38,987 bases of DNA from Haloferax larsenii JCM 13917 (GTDB lineage Archaea; Halobacteriota; Halobacteria; Halobacteriales; Haloferacaceae). The stretch spans positions 289,884 to 328,870 of the forward strand of contig NZ_AOLI01000014.1 in NCBI RefSeq assembly GCF_000336955.1, in the 5' to 3' direction. Each line of letters opens with the position of its first letter. Positions within the stretch are counted from its first letter, which is position 1. Of the stretch, positions 24,988 through 33,666 are shown piece after piece. The translations under genes were made by a program, and so were the position numbers. A model generated the notes under the pieces. That model was not told the origin of the DNA and searched no databases. It saw only the letters and a list, made by a program, of their open reading frames with translations.

Positions 24988-26775
24988 TTAGCCGTGTTTC
25001 GGTAGCTCGACGACGAACACCGCGCCCTCGGGGTCGTTGTCTTCGATCCAGACAGTCCCATCGAACTTGTCGACAATCGTCTTGACGAGGTACAGTCCCA
25101 ATCCTGTTCCACCGCTTTCCAGTCCTTTGTTTCCTTTTCCGAACACCGCTTCACGTCGCTCTGGCGGCACTCCCGGACCGTTGTCCGCAACGCGCAATTG
25201 GACCGTCTCGTCTGCCGGTCGAACGTCGACTGTCACCTCGGCAGTGTCTTTGTCGTTGTGCTGGACTGCGTTGCCGACGAGATTTCGGACGACCGGGCGT
25301 AGCATCTCGTTCGCCCACACAGTCACGTCTGGAAGTGGTTCGGAAATCTCGATTGTCGCGTCGGCGTACGTCGAACACAGATGGTCGAGTTCGTCTCGGA
25401 GGAGGCGCGCGAGGCTAGTCGGTACGAACTCGTGGTCCTCTCCGAGGAAGATTCCAGCCATCATCTGTGCGTTCTCCGTAACCTCGACAGAGTGACGGGC
25501 CGCCGAGATGATGCGGTCGAGATGCTCGTTGTCGTCGTCTAGCTCTTCGTCGAGCAGGTCGGCATACGCGAGTACCAGTTGGAGGTCGTTTCGGATATCG
25601 TGGCGTATCACCTGATTTAGCACTTCCAGGCTATCTCGTTGGTCTTCGACCCGCTGTTCACGATGGATTCGTTCGGTGATGTCTTGGAACGTTCCCCGGG
25701 CACCCACCGTCTCCCCGTTGGCGACCCACGGTTCACCGCGGGCGCGGACCCAGCGAACCGCACCGTCGGGCGTGACGATTCGAAGTTCGAGGTCGTAGGG
25801 CGTGTTGTCAGAGCGGAGTTGCTCGAAGGCTTCTCGTATCGAATCACGGTTGTCGGGGTGGTAGAACTCGAGTGCGTCCGAGAGGTTGATGTCTGCGTCG
25901 GTCGTGAGGCGGTGAATATCGTACGTCTTTTCGGTCCATGTGAGCTCGTCCGTCCTGAAATCGACCTCCCACCCGCCGATTTCAGCCACCTCTTGGAGCT
26001 GTCTGAGGAGGTTCCGGTGGCGGTCTCGCTCTCGTTCACGACGTTTCTGTGCCGTGACATCCCGGTATATCCAGAGGTTCGCATCACCGTTTGGGAGCTG
26101 ATAGGGGACGTAATCACGGACGATGGTTCGACCATTTGTGAGTTCGAGTTCTTGGCCTCGAACGAGTTCTCGCTGTTCGATGAACTCGTCGTTGCTGTTG
26201 ATGAATCGTTCGGGGTCGGTGAACAGTCCCTTCATCTCTTCGGCGGCCTGTGCACAGTCGCGTCCGATCATGCCCTCTGGGTCTACCGGGACTCCGAGGG
26301 TTTCACCTAGTGCCTCGTTTACCATCAACACATCGCGATTCTCGTCTTCGACGAGGGTGCCAAGCGTGAGGTTTTCGAGAATCGTCTTCAGCACGACCTT
26401 CGACTGGTTCGTCGAGTCTTCTTGCGCCGTTGTGTCTGCCTCCCGAGCCAGTAACAGCCGCAGGTCGCTGTCTCGCTGCGGGAGTTCCGAGACCGAGACG
26501 TCGGCTCGGTAGCTGGTCTCGTCCCCTCGGCGCAACGAGACTGTAACGCGGTCACTGCTTCCGTTTTTCAATAGTCTGCGAACGGTCGAGCTGTCGCCGT
26601 CGGGGACCAGCACTTCGACATCTTGTTCGACCAGCTTCTCGGCGGGATACCGTAGATGGTCGCAAGCGACCGAGTTGACATCGTGAACGGTCTCGCTCTG
26701 ACTGTCGACGACGATTGCGGCTTCGTTGAGGTGCCGCCAGAACGCCTCCTCTGTGTGCTCCCCCGTGTGCGACAT
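24988..26775 (-). CDS. Soluble three-PAS sensor histidine kinase
   Basis: This 595-residue cytosolic kinase has PAS segments at about 10-110, 125-240 and 250-375. The last ends with GTFQDITERIHREQR, a PAC-type motif. A HisKA-type dimerisation helix carries the phospho-His in RHDIRNDLQL (about 391), and the HATPase domain (about 485-595) has NLVGNAVQHND, VADNGPGVP and GGTGLGLYLV. It has no TM helices and no receiver domain, and no response regulator gene lies nearby. It may signal through a distant stand-alone receiver, as is common in haloarchaea. The signal sensed cannot be told. Confidence 0.93.
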   Translation of the reverse strand: MSHTGEHTEEAFWRHLNEAAIVVDSQSETVHDVNSVACDHLRYPAEKLVEQDVEVLVPDGDSSTVRRLLKNGSSDRVTVSLRRGDETSYRADVSVSELPQRDSDLRLLLAREADTTAQEDSTNQSKVVLKTILENLTLGTLVEDENRDVLMVNEALGETLGVPVDPEGMIGRDCAQAAEEMKGLFTDPERFINSNDEFIEQRELVRGQELELTNGRTIVRDYVPYQLPNGDANLWIYRDVTAQKRRERERDRHRNLLRQLQEVAEIGGWEVDFRTDELTWTEKTYDIHRLTTDADINLSDALEFYHPDNRDSIREAFEQLRSDNTPYDLELRIVTPDGAVRWVRARGEPWVANGETVGARGTFQDITERIHREQRVEDQRDSLEVLNQVIRHDIRNDLQLVLAYADLLDEELDDDNEHLDRIISAARHSVEVTENAQMMAGIFLGEDHEFVPTSLARLLRDELDHLCSTYADATIEISEPLPDVTVWANEMLRPVVRNLVGNAVQHNDKDTAEVTVDVRPADETVQLRVADNGPGVPPERREAVFGKGNKGLESGGTGLGLYLVKTIVDKFDGTVWIEDNDPEGAVFVVELPKHG

Positions 26776-26887
26776 TGATACGACCTACTTGTGGGGATTT
26801 TGTCGTATAAGCATTCGGTGAGTTTCGACGAACTGAAACTGGTGGGCGGAGTGTCGCGGATGCGAGACACCCGGTCGCTTACGAACT

Positions 26888-26933
26888 GGGTCTGTTACCG
26901 CTCTCGCTCTGGGTCTGTTACCGCTCTCGCTCT
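26888..26933. repeat. 23-bp tandem duplication
   Basis: GGGTCTGTTACCGCTCTCGC plus TCT is repeated exactly (26888-26910, 26911-26933). It sits between the divergent-direction kinase promoter and the sugar dehydrogenase stop. Confidence 0.9.
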
Positions 26934-26939
26934 CACTGA

Positions 26940-28178
26940 CTACTCTCGGCCCACGCCGATTCTGACGAGGGGTGCGTTCTTGGCATCGATGACGACGTAG
27001 AGGTCACCCGAATCGGGGACGGCTAGTACGTCCCGGATACGCCATCCGCGGTCGGCCAACAGCGGTTCGGCCTCGGTTACGGTTTGTCCGTCGACGGTGA
27101 AGTGCGCGAGATACTGCGAGGCGAGACCAGCGACGAAGAGGTCGCCCTGCCACTCCGGAATCGCATCACCCGTGTAGAATGCCATCCCACTCGGTGGGAA
27201 CCCGCCGCTGCCGCACGGCCACGAGAAGACCGGTTCGACGACGTCGTCTCGCTCGGCGTGCGAGACGCCAATCGGCTCACCGCTGCCGTAGGTACAGCCC
27301 TCGTCGGCGACGGGCCACCCGTAGTTCGCCCCGGCTTCGAGGACGTTTATTTCGTCGCCGTCTTGCTCACCGAACTCCGTCTCCCAGATATCGCCCGTCT
27401 CTGGGTGGGTGGCTAACCCCTGCGGATTCCGGTGGCCGTAACTGAAGATGGTGTCTCTGGCGTCTGGGTCGTCGACGAACGGATTGTCAGCGGGGACCGA
27501 GCCGTCGGCCTCGAACCGCAGTATCGCCCCCAGTTCGTTGGTCGGGTCCTGTGCGACGTGGTCCGGCCCGAAGTTTTTGAACTGGCGGTCGCCGACGCTC
27601 ACGTACAGTCGCTCGTCGCTGTCGAAGGTGATTCGCGACCCGAAGTGGCCGGTCGAGTCGACAAACGGGTCGGCGGCGTGGAGTCGTTCGAACCCCGTAA
27701 TACGCGCCGCATCTACGTCGAGGCGTCCGCGTCCGAGGTGAGTGCTCGACGTCCCGTCGTCTCGCGCAGCCGAATACGTGAGATACACCCACGGTTCGTC
27801 TGGGTACTGTGGGTGGAGCGCGACATCGAGTAGCCCGCCCTGCCCGCGTGCGTACACGTCGGGCGTCCCCTCGACGTGCGTCGTCGCGCCCGACTCGCGG
27901 TCGACGAGCAACAACTGGCCACCCTGTTCAGTCACGAGGAGACGCGAATCGTCGGGCAGCGATTCGAGCGCCCACGGGTACGTCAGTCCCGTCGCAACGC
28001 GTTCGACTGTGAGGTCCGTTGATACAGTGTCTGTGCGCTCCGCATTCTCGGACTCTGATTGGCCAGTCGCTGTAGACTCTGTTTCGGTGTCCGAACCAGT
28101 ACCGACGCCACCGACGCAGCCAGCGAGTGCGGTCCCCATGGCCAGTCCACCGAGTCTGAGGTACGTTCGTCGGTCCAT
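26940..28178 (-). CDS. PQQ-dependent sugar dehydrogenase (lipoprotein)
   Basis: This 412-residue secreted enzyme belongs to the soluble aldose/glucose dehydrogenase family, which oxidises aldoses with PQQ. The N-terminus has a Tat-like RRTYLRL and lipobox ALAGC (Cys21). The six-bladed propeller shows family motifs: YPWALESLPD, LDVALHPQYP, VYLTYSAARDDG, HFGSRITFDSDERLYVSVGD, YGHRNPQGLATHPETGDIWETEFG, EINVLEAGANYGWP and PPSGMAFYTG. It would feed electrons to the membrane chain, perhaps through a halocyanin. No PQQ synthesis genes are visible, so the cofactor must be made elsewhere or taken up. Confidence 0.94.
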   Translation of the reverse strand: MDRRTYLRLGGLAMGTALAGCVGGVGTGSDTETESTATGQSESENAERTDTVSTDLTVERVATGLTYPWALESLPDDSRLLVTEQGGQLLLVDRESGATTHVEGTPDVYARGQGGLLDVALHPQYPDEPWVYLTYSAARDDGTSSTHLGRGRLDVDAARITGFERLHAADPFVDSTGHFGSRITFDSDERLYVSVGDRQFKNFGPDHVAQDPTNELGAILRFEADGSVPADNPFVDDPDARDTIFSYGHRNPQGLATHPETGDIWETEFGEQDGDEINVLEAGANYGWPVADEGCTYGSGEPIGVSHAERDDVVEPVFSWPCGSGGFPPSGMAFYTGDAIPEWQGDLFVAGLASQYLAHFTVDGQTVTEAEPLLADRGWRIRDVLAVPDSGDLYVVIDAKNAPLVRIGVGRE

Positions 28179-28532
28179 CTCGATGTCGTACCGAAGGCCT
28201 CAGTGGGTTTCAATGGTGCGACAGTAGTTCACTGCGCTCGAAGACGCACGCTCCGTAAGCCGCACGCTCCGTAAGCCGCACGCTCCGTAAGCCGCACGCT
28301 CCCCATCGCTCGGGTCTCTGGGTCGTGGTTGGCCGGGGTCGTGCCACGCGAGCAGTCTCACCTATCTCGGCCCGTCGTTCACCCTGTTGGTGGTACTTCA
28401 CCAACCGTCGGGTGTTGAAAGAACAGCAGGAGGACGAGCCTCATCAATGAACTACATTGACGACTGCTGCCATCGCACGAACTGACAGACCGAAGCAGGA
28501 ACCGGAGTGAGACCAACGTGGGAATTCACCGC
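28179..28532. other. Intergenic stretch with 16-bp minisatellite
   Basis: No gene is seen in these 354 bases. They carry a tandem repeat (28245-28302) and the upstream region of the sugar dehydrogenase. Confidence 0.6.
28245..28302. repeat. 16-bp tandem repeat (3.6 copies)
   Basis: GTAAGCCGCACGCTCC is repeated exactly at 28255-28270, 28271-28286 and 28287-28302, preceded by a partial copy CGCACGCTCC (28245-28254). The position is upstream of the PQQ dehydrogenase gene. Confidence 0.93.
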
Positions 28533-30233
28533 TCATGAATCACTCTGTTCAGTCACAAATTCGAAACGCGCCCCGCCCTCGTCGCTGTCCGTGACCCCGA
28601 TTCTCCACCCGTGTGCTGTCGCAATCTCCGCGACGATTGCTAAGCCCAAGCCTGTTCCGTCCTGCCCCGTCGAGTATCCGCTTTCGAAGATTCGTTCCTT
28701 GGCTTCGAGCGGGATTCCGCTGCCGTCGTCGGCGATGTAGAATCCGCGGTCGTCTTCGAGGGTACCGATTGTAATCGCCACGTTCTCTCCGCCGTGGTCG
28801 ATTGCGTTCCGCAGCACGTTCTCCACTAGCTCTTGGAGACGGGTTGGGTCGGCGTGCACTGTCACGTCGGTATCGACAGTCAGCGTCGCGCTCGCTGTCT
28901 CGACGGTCTGCCAACAAGTGTGGGCGAGTTCGGCGATGTTGACCGGTTCGGTCTCGCTTATCGCGTTTCCAGACCGGGCGAGCGTCAAGAGATTCTCGAT
29001 GAGGAGTTCCATCCGCTCGTGTGCCTGCGTGACTTTGGCCAGACTCTCACTGTCGTTGTCGTCTCGTGCCAGTGTGACCCACCCTTGGGCGACGTTCAAC
29101 GGATTTCGGAGGTCGTGGCTCACGACCGACGCGAACTGTTCCAGTCGGTCGTTCTTGCGCTCGATTGCCTGCTCTCGCTGTTTTTGAAGCGTCACGTCCC
29201 GGAATACAAAGAGAAAGCCGAGCGACGAATCGAGAGCGCCCTCGGCTGTCGCGGTGTGAGCACTTCGGGGGACGATTGGTGAGACAGCCAGTTCGTACTG
29301 GTACTGAAGTCCATCGACCTCGGCCGTAATCTCGATTGGCTCTGTCGAGGTCCCGACCGGCGCTGTGGAGAGTTGGGGGTACTCTTCGAAGACTGCTGTC
29401 GTCGGCATTCCGATTGCGTCGCCGTCGACGTCGAACAGCGACTTCGCCCGGCCGTTGAGGTCGACCACGCGCCCGTCGGTATCGACCGCGACGACCGGGT
29501 CGGTCATGTTCTCGAACAGTGTCTCTCGGGCAACTGGAACGAATTCGAGAAAGTCGGCGTAGAACAGCGCCCACAGCACGATTCCCGAACTGAGGACGAT
29601 GCCGATGACACTGAAATCCAAGCCCGGAATCCGAACGAAGTCCATCAGTTCGAGAAACCCGGTCGACACAGGTAGTACGCCGGTGAAAACAAGCGATGCT
29701 GTCTGAATTTTGCTCACGCCCCGGGCGCTCGCGTAGCGTTCCAAGAGGATGCTGAGAACAATCAGCATGAGCGTCACCCGCAACAGCGTATAGCCGTAGA
29801 GAATCACACCCGGTGTCGGGTCAATCAGTCCTGACTGTGGGAGGTTACTCGTCCCTGTCGCGTACAGGTGATGCAGCGGGTTTGTGAGGATACCTACCCA
29901 TTCGAGACCGATGAACCCGAGGAGTCCTCCGACGACTGGCTTCTGTTTCCACCACTCGTGTCCACTGTACTCGACGACGACGTAGAACCACGCGACCGCG
30001 GTTGGGCCAATGACGATGAACACGACGGTCTGTGCTGCTCTCGTTACGTCTGGTGCGACGATGAGCGACGCCACCCCTGCCGCAACCGACCAGACGGCAG
30101 CCGAGAATGCCATCACGACGAGGGGAAAGCCGCCTGGTCGCGCGCGGTACTGCCAGGACAACGCTGTAATCACGAAGCAAACGCCCCCGATACCGAGTTC
30201 GAGGAACGAGACGACGAGTGTACTGGTGGTCAT
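28533..30233 (-). CDS. Membrane histidine kinase with 7TM sensor and PAS
   Basis: This 566-residue kinase has an N-terminal seven-helix region of the HisKA_7TM type (about 1-220), then a PAS domain (about 235-345). The HisKA has SHDLRNPLN (phospho-His about 370) and the HATPase (about 465-560) has NVLRNAIDHGGENV, DDGSGIP and GTGLGLAIV. No receiver and no adjacent regulator. It is divergent from the next kinase gene across a 241-bp gap. The 7TM module is common in halophile kinases; its ligand is unknown. Confidence 0.94.
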   Translation of the reverse strand: MTTSTLVVSFLELGIGGVCFVITALSWQYRARPGGFPLVVMAFSAAVWSVAAGVASLIVAPDVTRAAQTVVFIVIGPTAVAWFYVVVEYSGHEWWKQKPVVGGLLGFIGLEWVGILTNPLHHLYATGTSNLPQSGLIDPTPGVILYGYTLLRVTLMLIVLSILLERYASARGVSKIQTASLVFTGVLPVSTGFLELMDFVRIPGLDFSVIGIVLSSGIVLWALFYADFLEFVPVARETLFENMTDPVVAVDTDGRVVDLNGRAKSLFDVDGDAIGMPTTAVFEEYPQLSTAPVGTSTEPIEITAEVDGLQYQYELAVSPIVPRSAHTATAEGALDSSLGFLFVFRDVTLQKQREQAIERKNDRLEQFASVVSHDLRNPLNVAQGWVTLARDDNDSESLAKVTQAHERMELLIENLLTLARSGNAISETEPVNIAELAHTCWQTVETASATLTVDTDVTVHADPTRLQELVENVLRNAIDHGGENVAITIGTLEDDRGFYIADDGSGIPLEAKERIFESGYSTGQDGTGLGLAIVAEIATAHGWRIGVTDSDEGGARFEFVTEQSDS

Positions 30234-30474
30234 GTATCAGCCGAGTCGACAGTGGTGTCTGTCACCTACTCTCGTCGTACTCATCTCTCCATTATAATAT
30301 GACTGTTCACAGGTGTGAGGAGTGTCCGATATTGGGGCTGTAGACGATACCCGAAGGCGTCGCAGCTTATGATTCGTAGTGACGAAAGAAGTCTTGAAAG
30401 CATCCCGCTGGTGGATGGCACTGACGACATATTGGGCAAAAGATACATTCTCCAGGAAACACTTTCACTATTAA

Positions 30475-31653
30475 ATGTCGAAACGGCGCCACGTTCTGGG
30501 GTCCCGCGTGAAGCAGCTTCCACAACTCATCATGGGGTTCGGGGGGTTGCTTTTGTTCTCTGTCCTCGGAGAGTGGGCGGTTCTCGGTGAGCTGCGGGTG
30601 GACTGGTTGCTGTCGACGGATTTTCTGGGGTATATCGTCACCACCAGCCCGTTCGTGCTCGGTCTTCTCTACGGAGGCTATTGGCTCGAACAGAGCGCCT
30701 TAGAGCCAGCCCGATACGCGCGAGTCGGTTGGTGGCTTCTCGCTGGGCTGGTCATCTATGTGGGAATCAACCTCTTTATCATCAGCGTGTTTCCCGCCGA
30801 AATCGACCTCTCGTTTTTCTTTGGCTGGGTGAGATTCGCGATTGCGATGGGTTCCGCTGGGGGACTCGTAATCGGTATCATCGAAGCGCGTGCTATCCAA
30901 CGCGAGCGTGCAGCAGAACGCGCTATCGTCTCTGCGGAAGAACTCCGGTACCGTAGCGACCAACTCGAGTTTTTCAACAGCATCCTCCGACACGACGTGC
31001 TCAACGGCATGACAATCATTCGGGGTCACGCGGAGCTTCTCACCGAGGACCTCGAAACCGAAGAGGAACGCCGGTCCGCCGAGACGATTCTCCGCTGGTC
31101 TGACGAAGTCGTAGACGTCATCCAGCGCGTGCGGGCTATCATCCAGCGGCTGACCGGACAGTCGAAGCTTCCACTGACGAGCGTCGACCTCTCGACTATC
31201 GTCGCCGAGGAAGTCGAACGCGTGCAACAGACCTACCCTCGTGTCACCTTCGAGACGCGCGTGCCCGACGAAGTACACGTGAAAGGAGACGAACTGCTGA
31301 GTGAAGTCGTCGGCAACGTCCTCACGAACGCTGTCATTCACAACGACCGCGACGGATTAACCGTCACCGTGACGGTCGAAGTGGACGACGAGGCGGGGAC
31401 GGTTAGAACGCACGTCGCGGATACCGGTCAGGGTGTTCCCGACGACGAAAAAGACGCTATCTTCCGCCGAGGAGAGTCGAACAGAGAGAGTGGTGGCTTC
31501 GGTCTGTTCTTCGTCGACACGATGGTGTCTGTCTACGGCGGTGACGTATGGGTCGAAGACAACGACCCACAGGGTGCTGTCTTCGTCATCGAACTCCCAC
31601 TCGAAACGGAGACGCGTAATCTCGAAGCTCCACCCTACCTCGTCCGCCAATAA
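30475..31653 (+). CDS. Membrane histidine kinase with 4TM sensor
   Basis: This 392-residue kinase has four N-terminal helices (about 15-155) with LIMGFGGLLLFSVLGEW, VLGLLYGGYWL, WWLLAGLVIYVGINLFIISV and FAIAMGSAGGLVIGII. A coiled linker, RHDVLNGMTIIRGHAELL (phospho-His173) and a HATPase domain (about 260-385) with NVLTNAVIHND, DTGQGVP and SGGFGLFFV follow. No PAS domain is visible. The start gives MSKRRHVLGSR. Divergent from the 7TM kinase. It is also an orphan kinase. Confidence 0.92.
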   Translation: MSKRRHVLGSRVKQLPQLIMGFGGLLLFSVLGEWAVLGELRVDWLLSTDFLGYIVTTSPFVLGLLYGGYWLEQSALEPARYARVGWWLLAGLVIYVGINLFIISVFPAEIDLSFFFGWVRFAIAMGSAGGLVIGIIEARAIQRERAAERAIVSAEELRYRSDQLEFFNSILRHDVLNGMTIIRGHAELLTEDLETEEERRSAETILRWSDEVVDVIQRVRAIIQRLTGQSKLPLTSVDLSTIVAEEVERVQQTYPRVTFETRVPDEVHVKGDELLSEVVGNVLTNAVIHNDRDGLTVTVTVEVDDEAGTVRTHVADTGQGVPDDEKDAIFRRGESNRESGGFGLFFVDTMVSVYGGDVWVEDNDPQGAVFVIELPLETETRNLEAPPYLVRQ

Positions 31654-31824
31654 CGTCACCCCATCCCTTCGGCTTTGGTTATCTTTGCGGAGCCTCACAT
31701 CGAACGAATGGCCGGTGAGACTCCTTGGATTCAGGCCGTGAGGGCAACTCTCATGTCGACCTACTCCCGTCGCGTCGGAAAGTTGAGTGGCAGAGCTGTT
31801 CTCATATCACTCACACAAGTCTAT

Positions 31825-31838
31825 TTTAGTTATCTAAA
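31825..31838. promoter_or_regulatory. TTTAG-N4-CTAAA palindrome before the ABC operon
   Basis: TTTAG (31825-31829) and CTAAA (31834-31838) form a perfect inverted repeat around TTAT. It lies about 40 bp upstream of the first small ORF. It could overlap the TATA element of the transporter operon, which would suit a repressor. The shape resembles DtxR/SirR-type metal-repressor sites, but that is from memory and unproven. Confidence 0.45.
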
Positions 31839-31876
31839 CCAAAGTTGTTTTTACTGAGGCACATCGCGTGTCTGGT

Positions 31877-31993
31877 ATGTCTGCTGAACACCCTCCGTCT
31901 GTCTCCCCGAGCGAGGACGTTCGGGTACAAATCTGTGGCTTTCCGGTAGCGACAGCTGAGAAATTTGTCACACGGGTGGCTGTCGATGCGTAG
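31877..31993 (+). CDS. Short leader ORF (38 aa) overlapping the binding-protein start
   Basis: An open frame of 38 codons, MSAEHPPSVSPSEDV then VQICGFPVATAEKFVTRVA, ends at TAG with the next gene's ATG overlapping its end by 8 bp. It shows GC-favouring third positions similar to its neighbours. It may be a leader peptide giving translational coupling, or a fragment. I do not recognise it. Confidence 0.35.
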   Translation: MSAEHPPSVSPSEDVRVQICGFPVATAEKFVTRVAVDA

Positions 31994-33560
31994 GCGCTCT
32001 TCGAGACGGCGGTTTCTCGCCGGGCTCTCGGCTGGTGTGTCTGGACTGATTGCAGGCTGTACTGGCTCGCAACTCAGTCTCGGCTCCGACTCTGGCACGG
32101 GGGCCAACACCGACTCGCAATCCAGTTCTACCGAGTCGTTTAGTGTCGCACTCGCCCGCGACCCGACACGAGAGAAGTGGGACATCTACGGCGGTATCAC
32201 GCCGTACTACACGCACGTCTTCGAACCGCTCGTGGACACGACAGCGGAGATGAAGACTGCACCGTTGTTGGCGACCGAGTGGGAGGCCGTCGACGAGACG
32301 ACGTGGGAGTTTTCGCTTCGCGAGGGTGTCACCTTCCACAACGGTGATTCACTGACCGCCGACGCGGTCGTCAGCTCGTTCGACCGCGTCTTCGAGCAGT
32401 GGTCGTGGGTTCCGGGGTGGATTGGTGTCGAACCCGACGGCGTCACGGCAGTCGACGACACCACGGTCCGATTTCAGACGACGGAGCACTTCCCCGCGTT
32501 CCCGGGGACGATTTCGCACAACTACTTCGGTATTCAGCATCCCGACCCGGACGAGACACCAGTCGGAACGGGGCCCTTCCAGGTCGAACACGTCGAAGAA
32601 GAGCAGTCGATAACGCTCACGCCGTACGAGGACTACCGTGGAGACTCTGTGGACCCGACAGAACTCACGTTCGAGTGGGTCAAAGACCCGAATACGCGGG
32701 TGTTGTCGCTTCAGAAGGGTTCGGTCGATATTGCGGAGCAAATCCCGAAGAGCCGAGCAGCGGCGCTTGCCGACGCGGACGACACGGCTATCGAGACGCA
32801 ACTCACTCCCGAGGCGGGACTCGTCGCGGTCAACCTCTACACCGCGCCGACCGACGACGAACAGCTTCGAAAGGCACTCAATTGGGCGGTCGACCAACGA
32901 CAGATTGTCGAGCGCGTCCTGAACGGAACGGGAAAACCGGCCCGAGGGCCGATATCGTCGGTTATTCCCTGGGCTGTTCACGACGACCTCCCGACGTACG
33001 GCCCCGACAGAGAGCGGGCGCGGGAGTTGGTCGAGGACTCTTCTTACAGCGGCGAATCGCTCACGATTCTGATTAACAGCGAGAACACCGACGACAAGAT
33101 GGTCGCACAGACGCTCTCGGGGTGGTTCGACGACATCGGCGTCGCGAGCGAGATTCGACAGGTCGACCCGGCGTCGTTCTACGACACCTTCACCGCCGGC
33201 GAGGCACACCTGACGCTCGTCAGTTTCGGCTCGAACAGCGCCGCCTGTGATTACCTCGTTCGGGCGATGTTCCACTCGGAGGGCAGCGACAATCGGAACC
33301 GCCACGAGCAAGATGGAACTGGAATCTACAACCCCGGACCCGAGGTCGACCGCCTCATCGAGCGCGGCTATCGAGCTGAGACGGTGGCCGAAAAGCGCGA
33401 GCACTACGGTGCAGTACAGAAACGAGTCGTCCAGACGGGTGCCGTTATCCCGCTGTACTACGACGAATCCGTCTTGGCCCGGCGAGCGACCGTCTCAGGA
33501 ATCGACGGCCACCCAGTCAGCAAGATGACCGATTGGTCTGGGCTCTCTCGGAGCGACTAG
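31986..33560 (+). CDS. Peptide/nickel-type ABC solute-binding lipoprotein 1
   Basis: This 524-residue extracellular binding protein of the SBP_bac_5 family has a Tat motif (SSRRRFLAGL), lipobox LIAGC and a Ser/Thr linker. Then come the family's typical strands: EPLVDTTAEMKTAPLLATEW, WEFSLREGVTFHNGD, GTGPFQVEH and LRKALNWAVDQRQIV. It captures substrate for the permease pair downstream. The family takes up peptides, nickel or glycosides; the ligand cannot be fixed from sequence. I start at MRRRSSRRRFL. It is first of two tandem binding proteins. Confidence 0.93.
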   Translation: MRRRSSRRRFLAGLSAGVSGLIAGCTGSQLSLGSDSGTGANTDSQSSSTESFSVALARDPTREKWDIYGGITPYYTHVFEPLVDTTAEMKTAPLLATEWEAVDETTWEFSLREGVTFHNGDSLTADAVVSSFDRVFEQWSWVPGWIGVEPDGVTAVDDTTVRFQTTEHFPAFPGTISHNYFGIQHPDPDETPVGTGPFQVEHVEEEQSITLTPYEDYRGDSVDPTELTFEWVKDPNTRVLSLQKGSVDIAEQIPKSRAAALADADDTAIETQLTPEAGLVAVNLYTAPTDDEQLRKALNWAVDQRQIVERVLNGTGKPARGPISSVIPWAVHDDLPTYGPDRERARELVEDSSYSGESLTILINSENTDDKMVAQTLSGWFDDIGVASEIRQVDPASFYDTFTAGEAHLTLVSFGSNSAACDYLVRAMFHSEGSDNRNRHEQDGTGIYNPGPEVDRLIERGYRAETVAEKREHYGAVQKRVVQTGAVIPLYYDESVLARRATVSGIDGHPVSKMTDWSGLSRSD

Positions 33561-33561
33561 C

Positions 33562-33666
33562 ATGCGCCGAACCAACCAGACGGGGGAGTGGTCCGCCGCC
33601 GACTCGACAAGTGCATCAATCCGAAACCGAATGACAGCGATAGAGACGAAGCACATCAATGGTTGA
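33562..33666 (+). CDS. Short ORF (34 aa) between the two binding-protein genes
   Basis: This open frame of 34 codons begins MRRTNQTGEWSAADS and ends TGA, overlapping the start of the second binding-protein gene by 8 bp. The same geometry is seen before the first one. It is shorter and less convincing than the upstream case; it may be a fortuitous frame. Confidence 0.2.
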   Translation: MRRTNQTGEWSAADSTSASIRNRMTAIETKHING

